A stretch of 64,000 nt of DNA from JAFDWR01 sp038216655. Lineage in GTDB: Bacteria > Armatimonadota > Fimbriimonadia > Fimbriimonadales > Fimbriimonadaceae. Below, piece by piece: positions 17,219-26,121 of the stretch; the first letter of the stretch is position 1; each line of letters opens with the position of its first letter. Where the stretch lies: contig JBBQPZ010000005.1 of assembly GCA_038216655.1 (NCBI GenBank), positions 124,001 to 188,000 of the forward strand. The letters are read 5' to 3'. A program made the translations under genes and the position numbers. Below the pieces are notes generated by a model that was given only the letters and a program-made list of their open reading frames with translations, made no database searches and was not told the DNA's origin.

Positions 17219-17248
17219 ATGATGGCACATGGGGGGCACCAGAGTCAA
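17219..17248 (-). promoter_or_regulatory. Candidate promoter of rplU-rpmA
   Basis: On the minus strand TTGACT (17243-17248) is followed after 18 bases by CATCAT (17219-17224), a good -35 and a fair -10 hexamer, 36 bases before the rplU start. This is a pattern match only. Confidence 0.35.
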
Positions 17249-17480
17249 CCTGCCCTTTCAACCGAGGGGAGCTCTTGGCTGCTTGGCTTTGCGGAAACAT
17301 TCGCCGCAGCCGCCCAAGCCTGACCCCGATGACGCTACCGAAGTCACGGTGCGCGGAGGAATGTCCACGTCAGCTCAATTATAGGTACGGCACTTCTTTG
17401 GATCATTACCAAATTTGTTTACAAATTAATGCTGAGAATTGTCCACAAATTTCTGATAGTCGTGGTAATCTTCAAGTCTA

Positions 17481-17927
17481 ATGTTTGTCGGGCTACTCTC
17501 TCTCTCTCTCTCTCTCTCCTCGGCTAACATGCGCGGCTGGATGCCGTGGACTGAGGATCTCAGTGTTGTTATATCCGACTTTGACCACACGGCCTTTGCA
17601 TTCGGCGGCTACCACATTAATGCTGGGTCAGGCACCGACCAAATGGCCAATACTATCACGGGCGATGCAACTAGTAGCCCGCCCACTTGGCACGAGGGAT
17701 TCGATCCGCTGACGAATGGGACGAACGACCTGAACTACAGCTATCCGGCTTGGACTCAGCATGAGAATGTTGTGGCCTTCCACGTTCAAACTTACTGGCA
17801 CAGATCCTATGGATATGATAAGTGGACCGAAGGCTCAACTGTTTACACTCGGAATAGAGATGTGTACATTGCCACCGTCCCCGGGTTTTTGGTAGTGCAG
17901 GACTATGCCTCTGGCGGCGGAGGTTAA
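17481..17927 (+). CDS. Putative exported protein with (CT)n-coded leader
   Basis: 148 residues with no recognised domain. The N-terminus, MFVGLLSLSLSLSSA, is encoded largely by a 23-base CT microsatellite and reads as a hydrophobic Leu-Ser leader, though without the usual basic residues. Loss or gain of one CT unit would shift the frame. The body (DFDHTAFAFGGYHINAG ... NVVAFHVQTYWHRSYGYD) is rich in aromatic residues like an extracellular beta protein. Base composition is lower in GC than neighbours. The next gene overlaps or abuts its stop. Confidence 0.5.
   Translation: MFVGLLSLSLSLSSANMRGWMPWTEDLSVVISDFDHTAFAFGGYHINAGSGTDQMANTITGDATSSPPTWHEGFDPLTNGTNDLNYSYPAWTQHENVVAFHVQTYWHRSYGYDKWTEGSTVYTRNRDVYIATVPGFLVVQDYASGGGG
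17496..17518. repeat. (CT)11 microsatellite
   Basis: Twenty-three bases of uninterrupted CT lie five codons into the coding sequence starting at 17481. Dinucleotide tracts of this length in the 5' part of a gene are classic slippage sites. Confidence 0.95.
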
Positions 17928-17928
17928 T

Positions 17929-18945
17929 GTGATCAGCCTATTGTGTGGATTGCTCATCGCCCCCCAACAACATGCCGTTCGTGACCAGGAGGCGGTGACC
18001 GAGCGTGTGCTTATTGTCGCCAAACCCAAGGAACTTGAGCTCGCGATTAAGGATATACCCGCGGACGAAAAGCCGCCGGTTGCCGATCGCCTCCTGATGC
18101 GCCTCGGATACTCACGTTACAAAGAGGGCGGAGATGTGTATTTCATCTCAACGACGATTTGGCCAAAGAAGTTTTTTGAAGAGTCAATCGCTGGTCTCAA
18201 GGCTCTTCCGAACGCTATAAACGAAAACGGATCGATCGACCAAAGTAGATCGCCAGCAATCCGCCAACTTTGCAAGGGCATCTTCGACCAGTCGGTGGGG
18301 GTCTCGACGACTCCTCAGAGTCGACCTGGAATCGAGAGCGACAACTGGGTTCAAATGTCCGACGGAAGGCGCACTGTTTCCGTGCGCGTCAGCGGCAGAA
18401 ACCACGACCGCGAGAAGCAGGTGGCCGCCATGAAGGCGGATGGCGGCGGGAAGCTCATCGACCCGAAGGATCTCCCCTCGTTTCGTGGCCTTCCTGGCCA
18501 AGTTCCGCTACTCGACAACCACTTTGAAGTAAAGCTTTTTGCCTTGAATCCGAACAGCGTCATCACCAAGACAAAGATGACTTCAAAGGCCTTCGCCCTG
18601 GTGTCGGAAGCCTATGCCGATTATCAAGCCAAACTAGACAAGATTTGGCCGGACCTTTTCCAACAACTTTCTAAGCTAGGGCTCGCAGATAGGATTAATG
18701 GCCTTGAGAAAGGAACCTTTGCGTCTCAGCCCCAAGACGTGCGTGATCGTTTGTCGGCAGCGCTCGGAGACAGTGCCAGCGCATACGGGTTCTCAGGCGC
18801 TGACGACGCTCGAGATTTTCTTTCCCATGCCACGATAACCGGCTTTGGGAAGGGATTGACCTTCACGGCTTGGGTCAACGCAAATAATCAGTTCGGTGGC
18901 TATGGCTACGGGGCTCGAATGAGTCTCCCGTATATTGGCCCGTAA
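17929..18945 (+). CDS. Hypothetical secreted protein
   Basis: 338 residues from the GTG at 17929, which directly follows the upstream stop (TAATGTG) and starts a short hydrophobic leader (VISLLCGLLIAPQQ); an in-frame ATG at 17905 would overlap the previous gene. The mature protein has no domain I recognise. Coupling by the TAATGTG overlap suggests it is expressed with the microsatellite gene. GC content is lower than that of flanking genes. Confidence 0.6.
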   Translation: MISLLCGLLIAPQQHAVRDQEAVTERVLIVAKPKELELAIKDIPADEKPPVADRLLMRLGYSRYKEGGDVYFISTTIWPKKFFEESIAGLKALPNAINENGSIDQSRSPAIRQLCKGIFDQSVGVSTTPQSRPGIESDNWVQMSDGRRTVSVRVSGRNHDREKQVAAMKADGGGKLIDPKDLPSFRGLPGQVPLLDNHFEVKLFALNPNSVITKTKMTSKAFALVSEAYADYQAKLDKIWPDLFQQLSKLGLADRINGLEKGTFASQPQDVRDRLSAALGDSASAYGFSGADDARDFLSHATITGFGKGLTFTAWVNANNQFGGYGYGARMSLPYIGP

Positions 18946-18973
18946 CTAGTTGACCTCGCGGTAACCTCGCGCG

Positions 18974-19762
18974 GTGATTGTGTCGGAAACTCTTCGTCAG
19001 CATCGATCGATTCGACGGTTCCTGCCCGAGTCGATCGATCAACGGTTGGTTGAGGAGGTTCTCGGGGATGCCTTGCTGGGCGGCTCTTCGAGCGGGAATC
19101 TAAATTGCGTGTCGATGATCCTCACGGAGGATCCGGCTCGCAAGCAGAGGCTGTACGAGCTCCACTTCGAGCAGCCGATGGTGCTAGAGGCTCCTCTGGT
19201 GATCACGTTCTGTGCCGACTGGTGGCGCACCCGCGAGTGGCTTCGCATGCGCGGGGCGAGGGATAACTTCGACAACTTCATCGGCTACCACGTCGGCGTG
19301 GCCGATGCGGTGATCTTGGCCCAGAACGTATGCCTTGGCTTCGAGGCGGAGGGGTTGGGGATTTGCTACATGGGGACGACACTGCACTCGATGACGGAGA
19401 TCGGGGAGTTCCTGGGTTTGCCGGAGACGTGCGTGCCGATCACGACGATCGTGGTCGGACACCCGGCGGAGAACCCGGCCAAGCGCGACAGGCTCCCTCT
19501 GGAGGCGTTCGTGCACCAGGAGACGTATCGGCTGCCCGATGCCGTCGAGCTGGAGAGCACCTACGCCGAGCGCGAGATCAAGGGCTGGAACCGGTACATG
19601 AGCATGCCCGAGTTGAAGGCGGTGATCGAGAAGGCGGGGATCAAGTCGCTCGCCGAGTTCTACACCAGCGACCACAAGTATCCGCCCGACCTCTTCAGGG
19701 AAGACGCGAAGAAGCTGCGGGCGCTGTTAGTCGAGAAGCGATTCTTGGACTTAGAGCCCTAG
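18974..19762 (+). CDS. Nitroreductase family flavoprotein (NfsA/FRP-like)
   Basis: 262 residues from a GTG. RQHRSIRRFLPESID is the N-terminal FMN phosphate-binding arginine cluster of the nitroreductase fold, and GLGICYMGTTLHS with PITTIVVGHPAENPAKRDRLP gives the remaining flavin contacts. The C-terminal segment with GWNRYM is typical of the NfsA-like branch. Members reduce nitro or quinone compounds, or flavins, with NADPH; the natural substrate is unknown. It converges on the diguanylate cyclase gene with overlapping ends. Confidence 0.88.
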   Translation: MIVSETLRQHRSIRRFLPESIDQRLVEEVLGDALLGGSSSGNLNCVSMILTEDPARKQRLYELHFEQPMVLEAPLVITFCADWWRTREWLRMRGARDNFDNFIGYHVGVADAVILAQNVCLGFEAEGLGICYMGTTLHSMTEIGEFLGLPETCVPITTIVVGHPAENPAKRDRLPLEAFVHQETYRLPDAVELESTYAEREIKGWNRYMSMPELKAVIEKAGIKSLAEFYTSDHKYPPDLFREDAKKLRALLVEKRFLDLEP

Positions 19763-21699
19763 GCCGCGTGGCGGGCGTCGGTGACGACGGCGACGATCTC
19801 GGGGTCGAAGCGGTTGGCGTCTTGGGTTAGCTCGACTCCGCCCTCGTCGGCGTAAGCCAGTAGGACTGCTAATACGCGGCCGAGCAACGGGATGCGTGAA
19901 CCCTTGGTTTTCGCCTCACCGGTGCCGTCGTAGCGCTCGTTGAGCGAGGCTAGGCTGGGGAGCAGGGCACGAAATTCTTCCGCCGCTTCCATCGTTTTGA
20001 TCGCCGAGCTGCTGTCCTGGCGCAGTCGCAGGTAGGTCGGCGCAATCCAAAGGAGAGCCCGCAAAATCTCGTGTTGCGAGTTCGAAAGCGGCAGGGTGCG
20101 GGCGAGCTCGTCGATGATCGGGGTCAGTAGGTCCTTGAGGCGCTCGGCGGCGGGGCGATCGGCGTCCGACACCCAGCGGTCGACCTTCTCGACGCGGCCC
20201 TCGTAGCGACTCTTGGCCACGAACCGGCCCGTGTAGTACACGGTCTGATTTCGGCCCGCGCGTTTCGCGTCGTAGAGTGCCGAGTCCGCCGCCTTGATCA
20301 GCGACGCGGCGTCGTCGGCGGTATGCGGGTAGCTGGCGCAGCCGATGCTGACCGTCACGTGCCGCTCACGGCCCTGGCGAGTCATGTAGGACGACTCTTG
20401 CACGCGCTCGCGGATCCGCTCGGCGACCGCCATCGACGTCGCCGGATTGCTGCCCGGCATCACGACGGTGAACTCTTCGCCTCCATATCGCGCGGCGAGG
20501 TCGTAGGGTCGGATGCAGTGCTTCAAGGCATCGGCAACCAGGCGGAGAACTTCGTCTCCCGCGTCATGCCCTTCCTCGTCGTTGAAGGCGCGGAAGTGGT
20601 CCACGTCGATCATGAGGACGCCAACTTCCTGCTTGTTCCGCTCCGCCTCATGCATGCGCTGATGCAGGAACTCGTGGAGGTGGCGGTGATTTGCGATGCC
20701 GGTGAGGGCGTCGTGGGTTGCCCACTTCTCGAAGTGCTCGAACAGCATCGCCGAGTTCAGGGCCAAGGCGAGGTGCTCGGCGATGGTCTCAAACAATTCG
20801 AGGTTCTCTTCGAAGTGCGGGTCGCCGTCGCGGCCGACAAGTTCGAGTACCCCGACCAAACGGTCGGAGATCACAAGAGGATGGACGCTGACGCTTTTGG
20901 ACTTGAGGTAGCAGAACTTCGCCTCAAGCTCGGCGGTGATCATGTTGCTGAGCACGTCCGCGCAGAAGAACCGCTCGCGGGTATCGGCGACGAGTTCGGC
21001 CACGCAGCTCGATCCGCCCGAGACCGCGAGGGTGTTCAGGATGCCCGTTGCCTGTCGGTTCGCACCGACGCTGGCAGCGAGGTTCAGGGTGTCGCGCTCG
21101 GTGTTGTGGGTCCAGAGAATGACCGCGGCCAATTCGGCGGCGGAGGCGATCTCGTGCACCGCGGCCACGCCGAGAGGCTGGATCTGCTGGTTCATCGTCA
21201 GGGCCTTGCCGAGACGCTTGAGTGCGTTGGCCATCCGCCAACTCTTGTTGGCCTGGCGTTTGGCGTTTCGCTCTTCCTGGGCGTTGACCACGAGGACGAG
21301 GACATCGGTGGAGCCGCCGACGGACAGCGAGCCGCTGAAATAGCGGTAGCCGTCTAGATAAAGGGAGCCGAAATTACCTTGGTAGCTACCTTCGAGCAGG
21401 GGACCGAGTTGGGATTCGAGCAGGTTGCCGGCTTGTCGGAAGAAGGGGACACGCTTGGCGAGGCCCCAGGACTCGCGCACATTGCCCAAAGGATCGAGCA
21501 TCGCGACGCCGATCCGCTCCGGATCAAGGTTCGCGAGCGCCCACGGCATGGGCAGATCCAGGATCAAAGTGGACCCGTCGGCAAGTGGGACGGACGTCGG
21601 GAAACCCAGGGGGATGCCCTGCGCCCGATCATCTGCCGTGCGCACGCCTAGCTCCCTAAGGAGCCGCATGAGTTCCTCGTATACGTTGCGGTCGTCCAA
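19759..21699 (-). CDS. GAF-GGDEF diguanylate cyclase
   Basis: 646 residues: an N-terminal region of about 170 residues of unknown fold, a GAF-like sensor domain (about 180-315), a GGDEF domain (about 320-495) and a helical C-terminal region of 150 residues. The active-site loop is YGGEEF, with the metal residues in VLMIDVDHFRAFND. An RPYD sequence five residues before the loop is an RxxD inhibitory I-site, so product feedback is expected. It makes cyclic di-GMP from GTP. No membrane helix is evident, so it is likely cytosolic. The ligand of the GAF domain is unknown. Confidence 0.92.
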   Translation of the reverse strand: MDDRNVYEELMRLLRELGVRTADDRAQGIPLGFPTSVPLADGSTLILDLPMPWALANLDPERIGVAMLDPLGNVRESWGLAKRVPFFRQAGNLLESQLGPLLEGSYQGNFGSLYLDGYRYFSGSLSVGGSTDVLVLVVNAQEERNAKRQANKSWRMANALKRLGKALTMNQQIQPLGVAAVHEIASAAELAAVILWTHNTERDTLNLAASVGANRQATGILNTLAVSGGSSCVAELVADTRERFFCADVLSNMITAELEAKFCYLKSKSVSVHPLVISDRLVGVLELVGRDGDPHFEENLELFETIAEHLALALNSAMLFEHFEKWATHDALTGIANHRHLHEFLHQRMHEAERNKQEVGVLMIDVDHFRAFNDEEGHDAGDEVLRLVADALKHCIRPYDLAARYGGEEFTVVMPGSNPATSMAVAERIRERVQESSYMTRQGRERHVTVSIGCASYPHTADDAASLIKAADSALYDAKRAGRNQTVYYTGRFVAKSRYEGRVEKVDRWVSDADRPAAERLKDLLTPIIDELARTLPLSNSQHEILRALLWIAPTYLRLRQDSSSAIKTMEAAEEFRALLPSLASLNERYDGTGEAKTKGSRIPLLGRVLAVLLAYADEGGVELTQDANRFDPEIVAVVTDARHAA

Positions 21700-21774
21700 A
21701 CTGAAGGTAATAATCGGTTCGTAAAGCGCGTCTAGTTAGCGGGTAGTTTGCGAACCTACAGGAATTTTTCTTCG

Positions 21775-23532
21775 ATGCGCTTTGGACTGATCATTTCTCT
21801 CATCGTGGGCCTCGCCTTTTCGCTCGTCGGCTGCGGCGGGGGTGGCGGGCCGAGCGGCCCGACGTTCCGGTACTCGACGAACTGGTCGCAGGCGGGCGTT
21901 ACCGGGCCGGACGGGTTGTCTCAACGGATTCGGTTGCTCAATCTGGACGACACCGATGCGGTCAATCCCGTGATCCTCGCAAAGTCGTCGCCAACGACAA
22001 CGACCACCTTCGCGGGATTCGCGCCGGGGACGTATCGATTGCGCGTCGAGCTCCGGTCTCTCGCGAACGGGACCGGGTCGATCAACGGGGTCTGCGAGCG
22101 TCTTCTGACGATCTCTAGCGCAACGGCGATGGGGACGGACGTCGGGACCAACGCGATCACGATGCATGTCGGGCCGGCGAGCGCGGCGATCGAGACTCCG
22201 GGGAGCGTGCGCTATGTCGCGACCGCGTTCGATGCCTCGAACCAAGGGGTGTTTCTTCCTGAGGGCGCCTTCGCCTGGGGAGTAACCGGTCCTGCCACGG
22301 TGACGACCGACGGGATTGTCGTCCCCATGGGTGCCGGAAACGGCGCCGCTACCGCGACGCTCGGTGGACTGGACGCGAGCGGCGATTACTCTGCCACGGC
22401 GGGGACGCCGACCACGACCAAGTGGACGGTGATGGTCTACATGAACGCGGCCAACAACCTCGAAGCATTCTCGCTTCCCAACATCAACCAGATGGAGCTC
22501 ATCGCGGACAACCCGGACGTGCGATTCGTGGTGCAGTGGAAGGAGGCGGAGGTCCTGAATAACGGCTCGCTCTTCAACGGCACCAAGCGATATCTGGTCA
22601 AGCACGACACGACCCCTACCCTGGCCAGCCAGTTGGTGCAGGACATGGGTTCCGGCGTGGACATGGGCGACAAGCAGACTCTGCGCGATTTCATCGCCTG
22701 GACGAAGGCAAACTACCCGGCGCAGCGCTACTGTGTCGTGGTCTGGAACCACGGCAACGGCTGGCGTCAGTTCATCGCCCAGCAGGCCGACTATCCGACT
22801 AGGGGCGTGAGCTACGACGACGAGACTGGCCATGGGATCGCTACTGCGGACATTCCATACGCGCTCGGTCCGGATCAGCTCGACATCGTTGCCTGGGATG
22901 CGAGTCTGATGCAGATGCTCGAGGTTGCGTACCAGATTCGAAATCAGGCGCAATACGTGGTCGGCAGCGAGGAGAGTCCGCCCGCCGAAGGCTTCCCGTA
23001 TGACTTGGTGTTCAAGCCGATGCACGACAACCCGGATGCAACGACCAGGGACTTGACCAAGGGATTCATCGACGGGATGTTGGCGGTGCCCGGCTACCAC
23101 ACGAAGAAGATCACGGAGAGCTCGATCGAGACGGCTCAACTTCCTGCCTTGGCCACGGCTCTGGACACTTTGGCGCTGGATCTCATTTTGAACTCAGGTT
23201 CGTTCCCGGCGGCGATTCAGCTTGCCCGGAATACGGCGCAGTCATATCTGCCGCTGGGAGGTCGGGTGTATCGGGATCTTTACGATCTCTGCGTGAAGCT
23301 GGTGGCAGGTTCGGGAGTGGCTCCCTCGACGATTACCGCGTGCCAGAACGTGCGCGCGGCGGTCCTGAATGCGCTGGCATGGGAAGGACACAACTCGAAC
23401 TCGGCGAACAGCCACGGGATTTCGATCGACTTCTCGTCGTCGGCCCAGTATCCGGCCCACGGGACGGAGTACGACGGTTTGAGCCTTTCGGGGGCGACGA
23501 ATTGGAACGAGTGGCTGTCGCAGGCGCCCTAG
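21775..23532 (+). CDS. Clostripain (C11)-like lipoprotein with Ser at the catalytic Cys position
   Basis: 585 residues from the ATG at 21775. A lipobox (LVGC) and Gly-rich spacer make it a lipoprotein. A beta-rich N-terminal part of about 200 residues precedes a C11 peptidase domain that begins KWTVMVYMNAANNLE. The catalytic histidine is H326 in VVWNHGNGW. The family's nucleophile motif, normally DACLM, reads DASLM, with Ser at residue 377 (AGT, one base from a Cys codon). The enzyme is therefore either a pseudopeptidase or altered in mechanism. C11 enzymes cleave after Arg or Lys. Confidence 0.85.
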   Translation: MRFGLIISLIVGLAFSLVGCGGGGGPSGPTFRYSTNWSQAGVTGPDGLSQRIRLLNLDDTDAVNPVILAKSSPTTTTTFAGFAPGTYRLRVELRSLANGTGSINGVCERLLTISSATAMGTDVGTNAITMHVGPASAAIETPGSVRYVATAFDASNQGVFLPEGAFAWGVTGPATVTTDGIVVPMGAGNGAATATLGGLDASGDYSATAGTPTTTKWTVMVYMNAANNLEAFSLPNINQMELIADNPDVRFVVQWKEAEVLNNGSLFNGTKRYLVKHDTTPTLASQLVQDMGSGVDMGDKQTLRDFIAWTKANYPAQRYCVVVWNHGNGWRQFIAQQADYPTRGVSYDDETGHGIATADIPYALGPDQLDIVAWDASLMQMLEVAYQIRNQAQYVVGSEESPPAEGFPYDLVFKPMHDNPDATTRDLTKGFIDGMLAVPGYHTKKITESSIETAQLPALATALDTLALDLILNSGSFPAAIQLARNTAQSYLPLGGRVYRDLYDLCVKLVAGSGVAPSTITACQNVRAAVLNALAWEGHNSNSANSHGISIDFSSSAQYPAHGTEYDGLSLSGATNWNEWLSQAP

Positions 23533-23594
23533 CTACCAGTGGTAGCTGTGGAACGCTGCCCTTTGGCCTTATGTAGGGACAACGGCAAGGCACT

Positions 23595-23990
23595 ATGCTT
23601 CGACTGCTCGATATTGCGTTCTTCATCTTCCACGCTGCGCTGATTCTGTTCAACGTCACGGGTTGGGCTTGGCGGCGGACTCGGCGTTTGAACTTGGCTT
23701 GCCTGCTGCTCACCGCTTCTTCCTGGTTCTTGATGGGAATTTGGCATGGCGCCGGGTACTGCGTTTTCACCGACTGGCATTTCCAGGTCCGCCACGCTCT
23801 CGGCATCACGGACGATCCTTCGAACTACGTCCAGCTCCTGGTCCGAACTTTGACGGGTTGGACGCCGAGCGACGAGCTTTCGAAGAACGTGGCGGGCGTT
23901 TGCTTCTTGGTCAGCCTGATTTTGAGCATCGGCTTGAACTTGCGAGATCGGCGGCAGGCCGCGGGTTCGGTGGTGGCGGCGGCGGATTGA
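23595..23990 (+). CDS. DUF2784-family membrane protein
   Basis: 131 residues with about four hydrophobic helices. LDIAFFIFHAALILFNVTGW, then TASSWFLMGIWHGAGYCVFTDWHF, matches the DUF2784 pattern, a family of small inner-membrane proteins without known function. The conserved Cys/Asp-Trp-His cluster in GYCVFTDWHF is visible. It is a single gene. Confidence 0.8.
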   Translation: MLRLLDIAFFIFHAALILFNVTGWAWRRTRRLNLACLLLTASSWFLMGIWHGAGYCVFTDWHFQVRHALGITDDPSNYVQLLVRTLTGWTPSDELSKNVAGVCFLVSLILSIGLNLRDRRQAAGSVVAAAD

Positions 23991-24023
23991 GCCGGGGTGA
24001 GGCTACGAGAATTCGCGCAAGAG

Positions 24024-24087
24024 CACGGTTTGCCGGGAGGCAGTTTCGGTCCTCAGGCAATTCCAATCCCGGACAAACCGTGGCACC
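24024..24087. repeat. Dispersed repeat family B, short copy
   Basis: Arms CACGGTTTGCCGGG and CCCGGACAAACCGTGGCACC are inverted around a 30-base centre with CCTCAGGCAATT. The unit lies between the DUF2784 gene and the flavoprotein gene. The same pattern occurs at 27976, 33621 and 47856. Confidence 0.7.
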
Positions 24088-24126
24088 CCGCCACGTCTTT
24101 CCAGTTCGGGCTGTAGACTCTCTCCG

Positions 24127-25383
24127 ATGTCAACGAACACGCCGGATGTGGTGGTGGTCGGCGCGGGAGCGGCGGGGATTCTGGCGGCTTGGCGGGCGGC
24201 TTCGCTTGGCGCTAAGGTCGTGCTGCTGGAGAAGAACGACAAGATCGGGATCAAGATTCTGATCTCCGGGGGCGGCAAGTGCAACATCACCCACGACGGG
24301 CCGATGCAGCATTTGCTGCACGCGTTCCGGCCGAACGAGGCGCAGTTTCTGAAGTCGGCGTGCTACCGGTTCAAGAACACGGACATCGTGGCGATGCTGG
24401 AGGCGAAGGGGCTCGAGGTTTACACCCGGCCTGATGGACGAATTTTCCCGGTCGACGGGACGGCGAAGGACGTGGTCCGGATTCTTGGCGAATACCTCGA
24501 TGAGGCGGGAGTCGAAGTTCGGTTGGAGTCGCCGGTCGCCGAGATTCGGTCTTTGAACGGGCGAGTTACTGGCGTGTCCTCGGCCACTGGGATCGTCGAG
24601 TGCGGTCGGGTGGTGTTGTCGGTCGGCGGGATGAGCTATCCGAAGACGGGGACGACGGGCGACGGGTATCCGTGGCTGCGGTCGCTTGGTCACACCGTCA
24701 CGAAGATCCGGTCCGCTTTGGCTCCGATTCATCTCTCGGTCGATCCCTCTTGGTCGGGAGTGGCGCTGCGGGATTGCGTACTGAAGGCGCGGCAAGGGAA
24801 GGAGGTCGCGCGTTGGCGCGGGGACCTTCTGTTTACCCATACCGGGGTGAGCGGTCCGACGGTGCTCGGCGTGAGCCGGGTGGTTGCCGAGCGCATGGTT
24901 GACGGGCCGGTGACTTTGGAGGTTGATGTGACTCCGGCGTTACCGCACGAGGCTCTGACGGCAGCGGTGCTGAAGTTCGCCGCGGACCATCCGCGGCGGT
25001 CGATCGGGTCGTTGGTGGCGACTTGGGTTCCGGATCGGTTGGTGGACGCGGTGTTCGACTCTGCCAGTTTTGATCCCTCTTTGGTGGCGGGGCAGGTCCC
25101 GGTGAAGGCTCGGAATCGTTTGATCGAGGTTTTGAAGGGTTGGGTTTTGGGCGAGGTTCGGGGGGTACCGATCGATCGTGGCGAGGTTGTGGCGGGCGGG
25201 GTTGCTTTGGATGAGGTGGATCCGTTCACGATGCGGTCTTTACGGTGCTCGGGTTTGTATTTGTGCGGCGAGATTCTGGACATCGCGGGCCCGGTGGGTG
25301 GCTATAACTTGCAGGCGGCGTTTGCGACGGGATACGTGGCGGGGGAGAACGCAGGGAGAGGGGCGTTGGGCGTTGGGCGTTAG
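24127..25383 (+). CDS. HI0933/YhiN-like NAD(P)/FAD-dependent oxidoreductase
   Basis: 418 residues. The dinucleotide fold is VVVGAGAAGILAAWRAASLG with LLEKN after the second strand; SGGGKCNIT is the family hallmark; GGMSYPKTGTTGDGY and the C-terminal GEILDIAGPVGGYNLQAAFATG complete the pattern. BaiN of gut clostridia belongs to this family, but most members have no assigned substrate. The C-terminal residues and the stop codon are encoded by a GGCGTTR heptamer array, so the tail has probably been altered by repeat expansion. Confidence 0.9.
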   Translation: MSTNTPDVVVVGAGAAGILAAWRAASLGAKVVLLEKNDKIGIKILISGGGKCNITHDGPMQHLLHAFRPNEAQFLKSACYRFKNTDIVAMLEAKGLEVYTRPDGRIFPVDGTAKDVVRILGEYLDEAGVEVRLESPVAEIRSLNGRVTGVSSATGIVECGRVVLSVGGMSYPKTGTTGDGYPWLRSLGHTVTKIRSALAPIHLSVDPSWSGVALRDCVLKARQGKEVARWRGDLLFTHTGVSGPTVLGVSRVVAERMVDGPVTLEVDVTPALPHEALTAAVLKFAADHPRRSIGSLVATWVPDRLVDAVFDSASFDPSLVAGQVPVKARNRLIEVLKGWVLGEVRGVPIDRGEVVAGGVALDEVDPFTMRSLRCSGLYLCGEILDIAGPVGGYNLQAAFATGYVAGENAGRGALGVGR

Positions 25384-25403
25384 GCGTTAGGCGTTAGGCG
25401 TTG
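25362..25403. repeat. GGCGTTR heptanucleotide tandem array
   Basis: Six consecutive units of GGCGTT(G/A) run across the stop codon of the flavoprotein gene (TAG at 25381-25383). A shorter complementary copy (CCAACGCCCAACGCC) lies at about 34064-34078. Confidence 0.9.
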
Positions 25404-25444
25404 GGTTTGTCATTCGGTCATTCGTCATTTGTACGTCGCCAATT

Positions 25445-25522
25445 CTTTGGTTTTCTGGGTTACCGAGCTGATGATGGGCTCCCTCTTGGGGTTCGCGTCA
25501 TCATCACTGGCGGCTGGCTCAC
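25445..25522. repeat. Direct repeat D, left copy
   Basis: The segment around GATGATGGGCTCCCTCTTGG and GGTTCGCGTCATCATCACTG recurs in similar form at 26122-26200. The two copies flank the family C element and a short (GAGTCC)3 array. Confidence 0.65.
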
Positions 25523-25724
25523 AGCGTCCCGCAGTTTGCGATTCTTGTCTCACCTTGTTCTTTGGAGGCTGGGGAAGTCAACCAACTTTCTGAGAGGCAC
25601 AGGTTGGAAAACCTGCGCTCCTATTTGTGCCTGACCGCAAGAGTCGTTGGTCGGGCGTGATCTCACTTTTTCACTCACTCATTGTGCTTACCCACGTTGG
25701 CGATGCGGCAATCTGGGAAGGTGT

Positions 25725-25742
25725 GAGTCCGAGTCCGAGTCC
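25725..25742. repeat. (GAGTCC)3 hexanucleotide repeat
   Basis: Three exact units, followed by a degenerate GAGTTG, lie in the gene-free zone 25404-26281. No promoter or RNA gene is recognisable in that zone. Confidence 0.8.
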
Positions 25743-25876
25743 GAGTTGGAGTTCTACTTTTTTGATTCTCACGTCTCTACGTGCTGGGGATCGATTTTTT
25801 GTCAACCGGTTGGCACGACGTTGATGATTTCATGATTCATCAGCGCAACCCGAATTTTGCAAAACCTCCGTCGTTT

Positions 25877-26091
25877 GTCATTCCGACCGACCCCGCCCAC
25901 TTGTTCGTAGTTCGAGGATTGGTCGCATGCGGGGAGTGGAGGAACCTGACGGTAGCTGCTTCTTGCATGTCTCACTTTCAAAGGGTACGTGGGGAGACAT
26001 GCGGTAGGCGATTCCAGTCAGGTCCCTCCACGCGTCCGCTTACAAGCACGCAGAGAAGCAGAGACAAGTGGGCGGACTTGGTCGGGATGAC
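25877..26091. repeat. Dispersed repeat family C, full inverted copy
   Basis: The left end GTCATTCCGACCGACCCCGC continues CCACTTGT; the right end ACAAGTGGGCGG continues ACTTGGTCGGGATGAC and is its imperfect inverse. The interior carries GTGGAGGAACCTGAC, also present with similar flanks at 1830-1925, and further on GTCAGGTCCCTCCAC as the inverse. The unit could fold into a long hairpin of about 215 bases. It is preceded by GAATTTTGCAAAACCTCC, resembling the outer arm of the element at 9149. Confidence 0.75.
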
Positions 26092-26121
26092 AACTTAAGC
26101 GTGGATTGCACTGCTGCGTTT

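Noticed and set aside
21736..23139. 467-codon minus-strand frame
   Set aside because: It mirrors the clostripain-like lipoprotein gene and has low-complexity basic composition.
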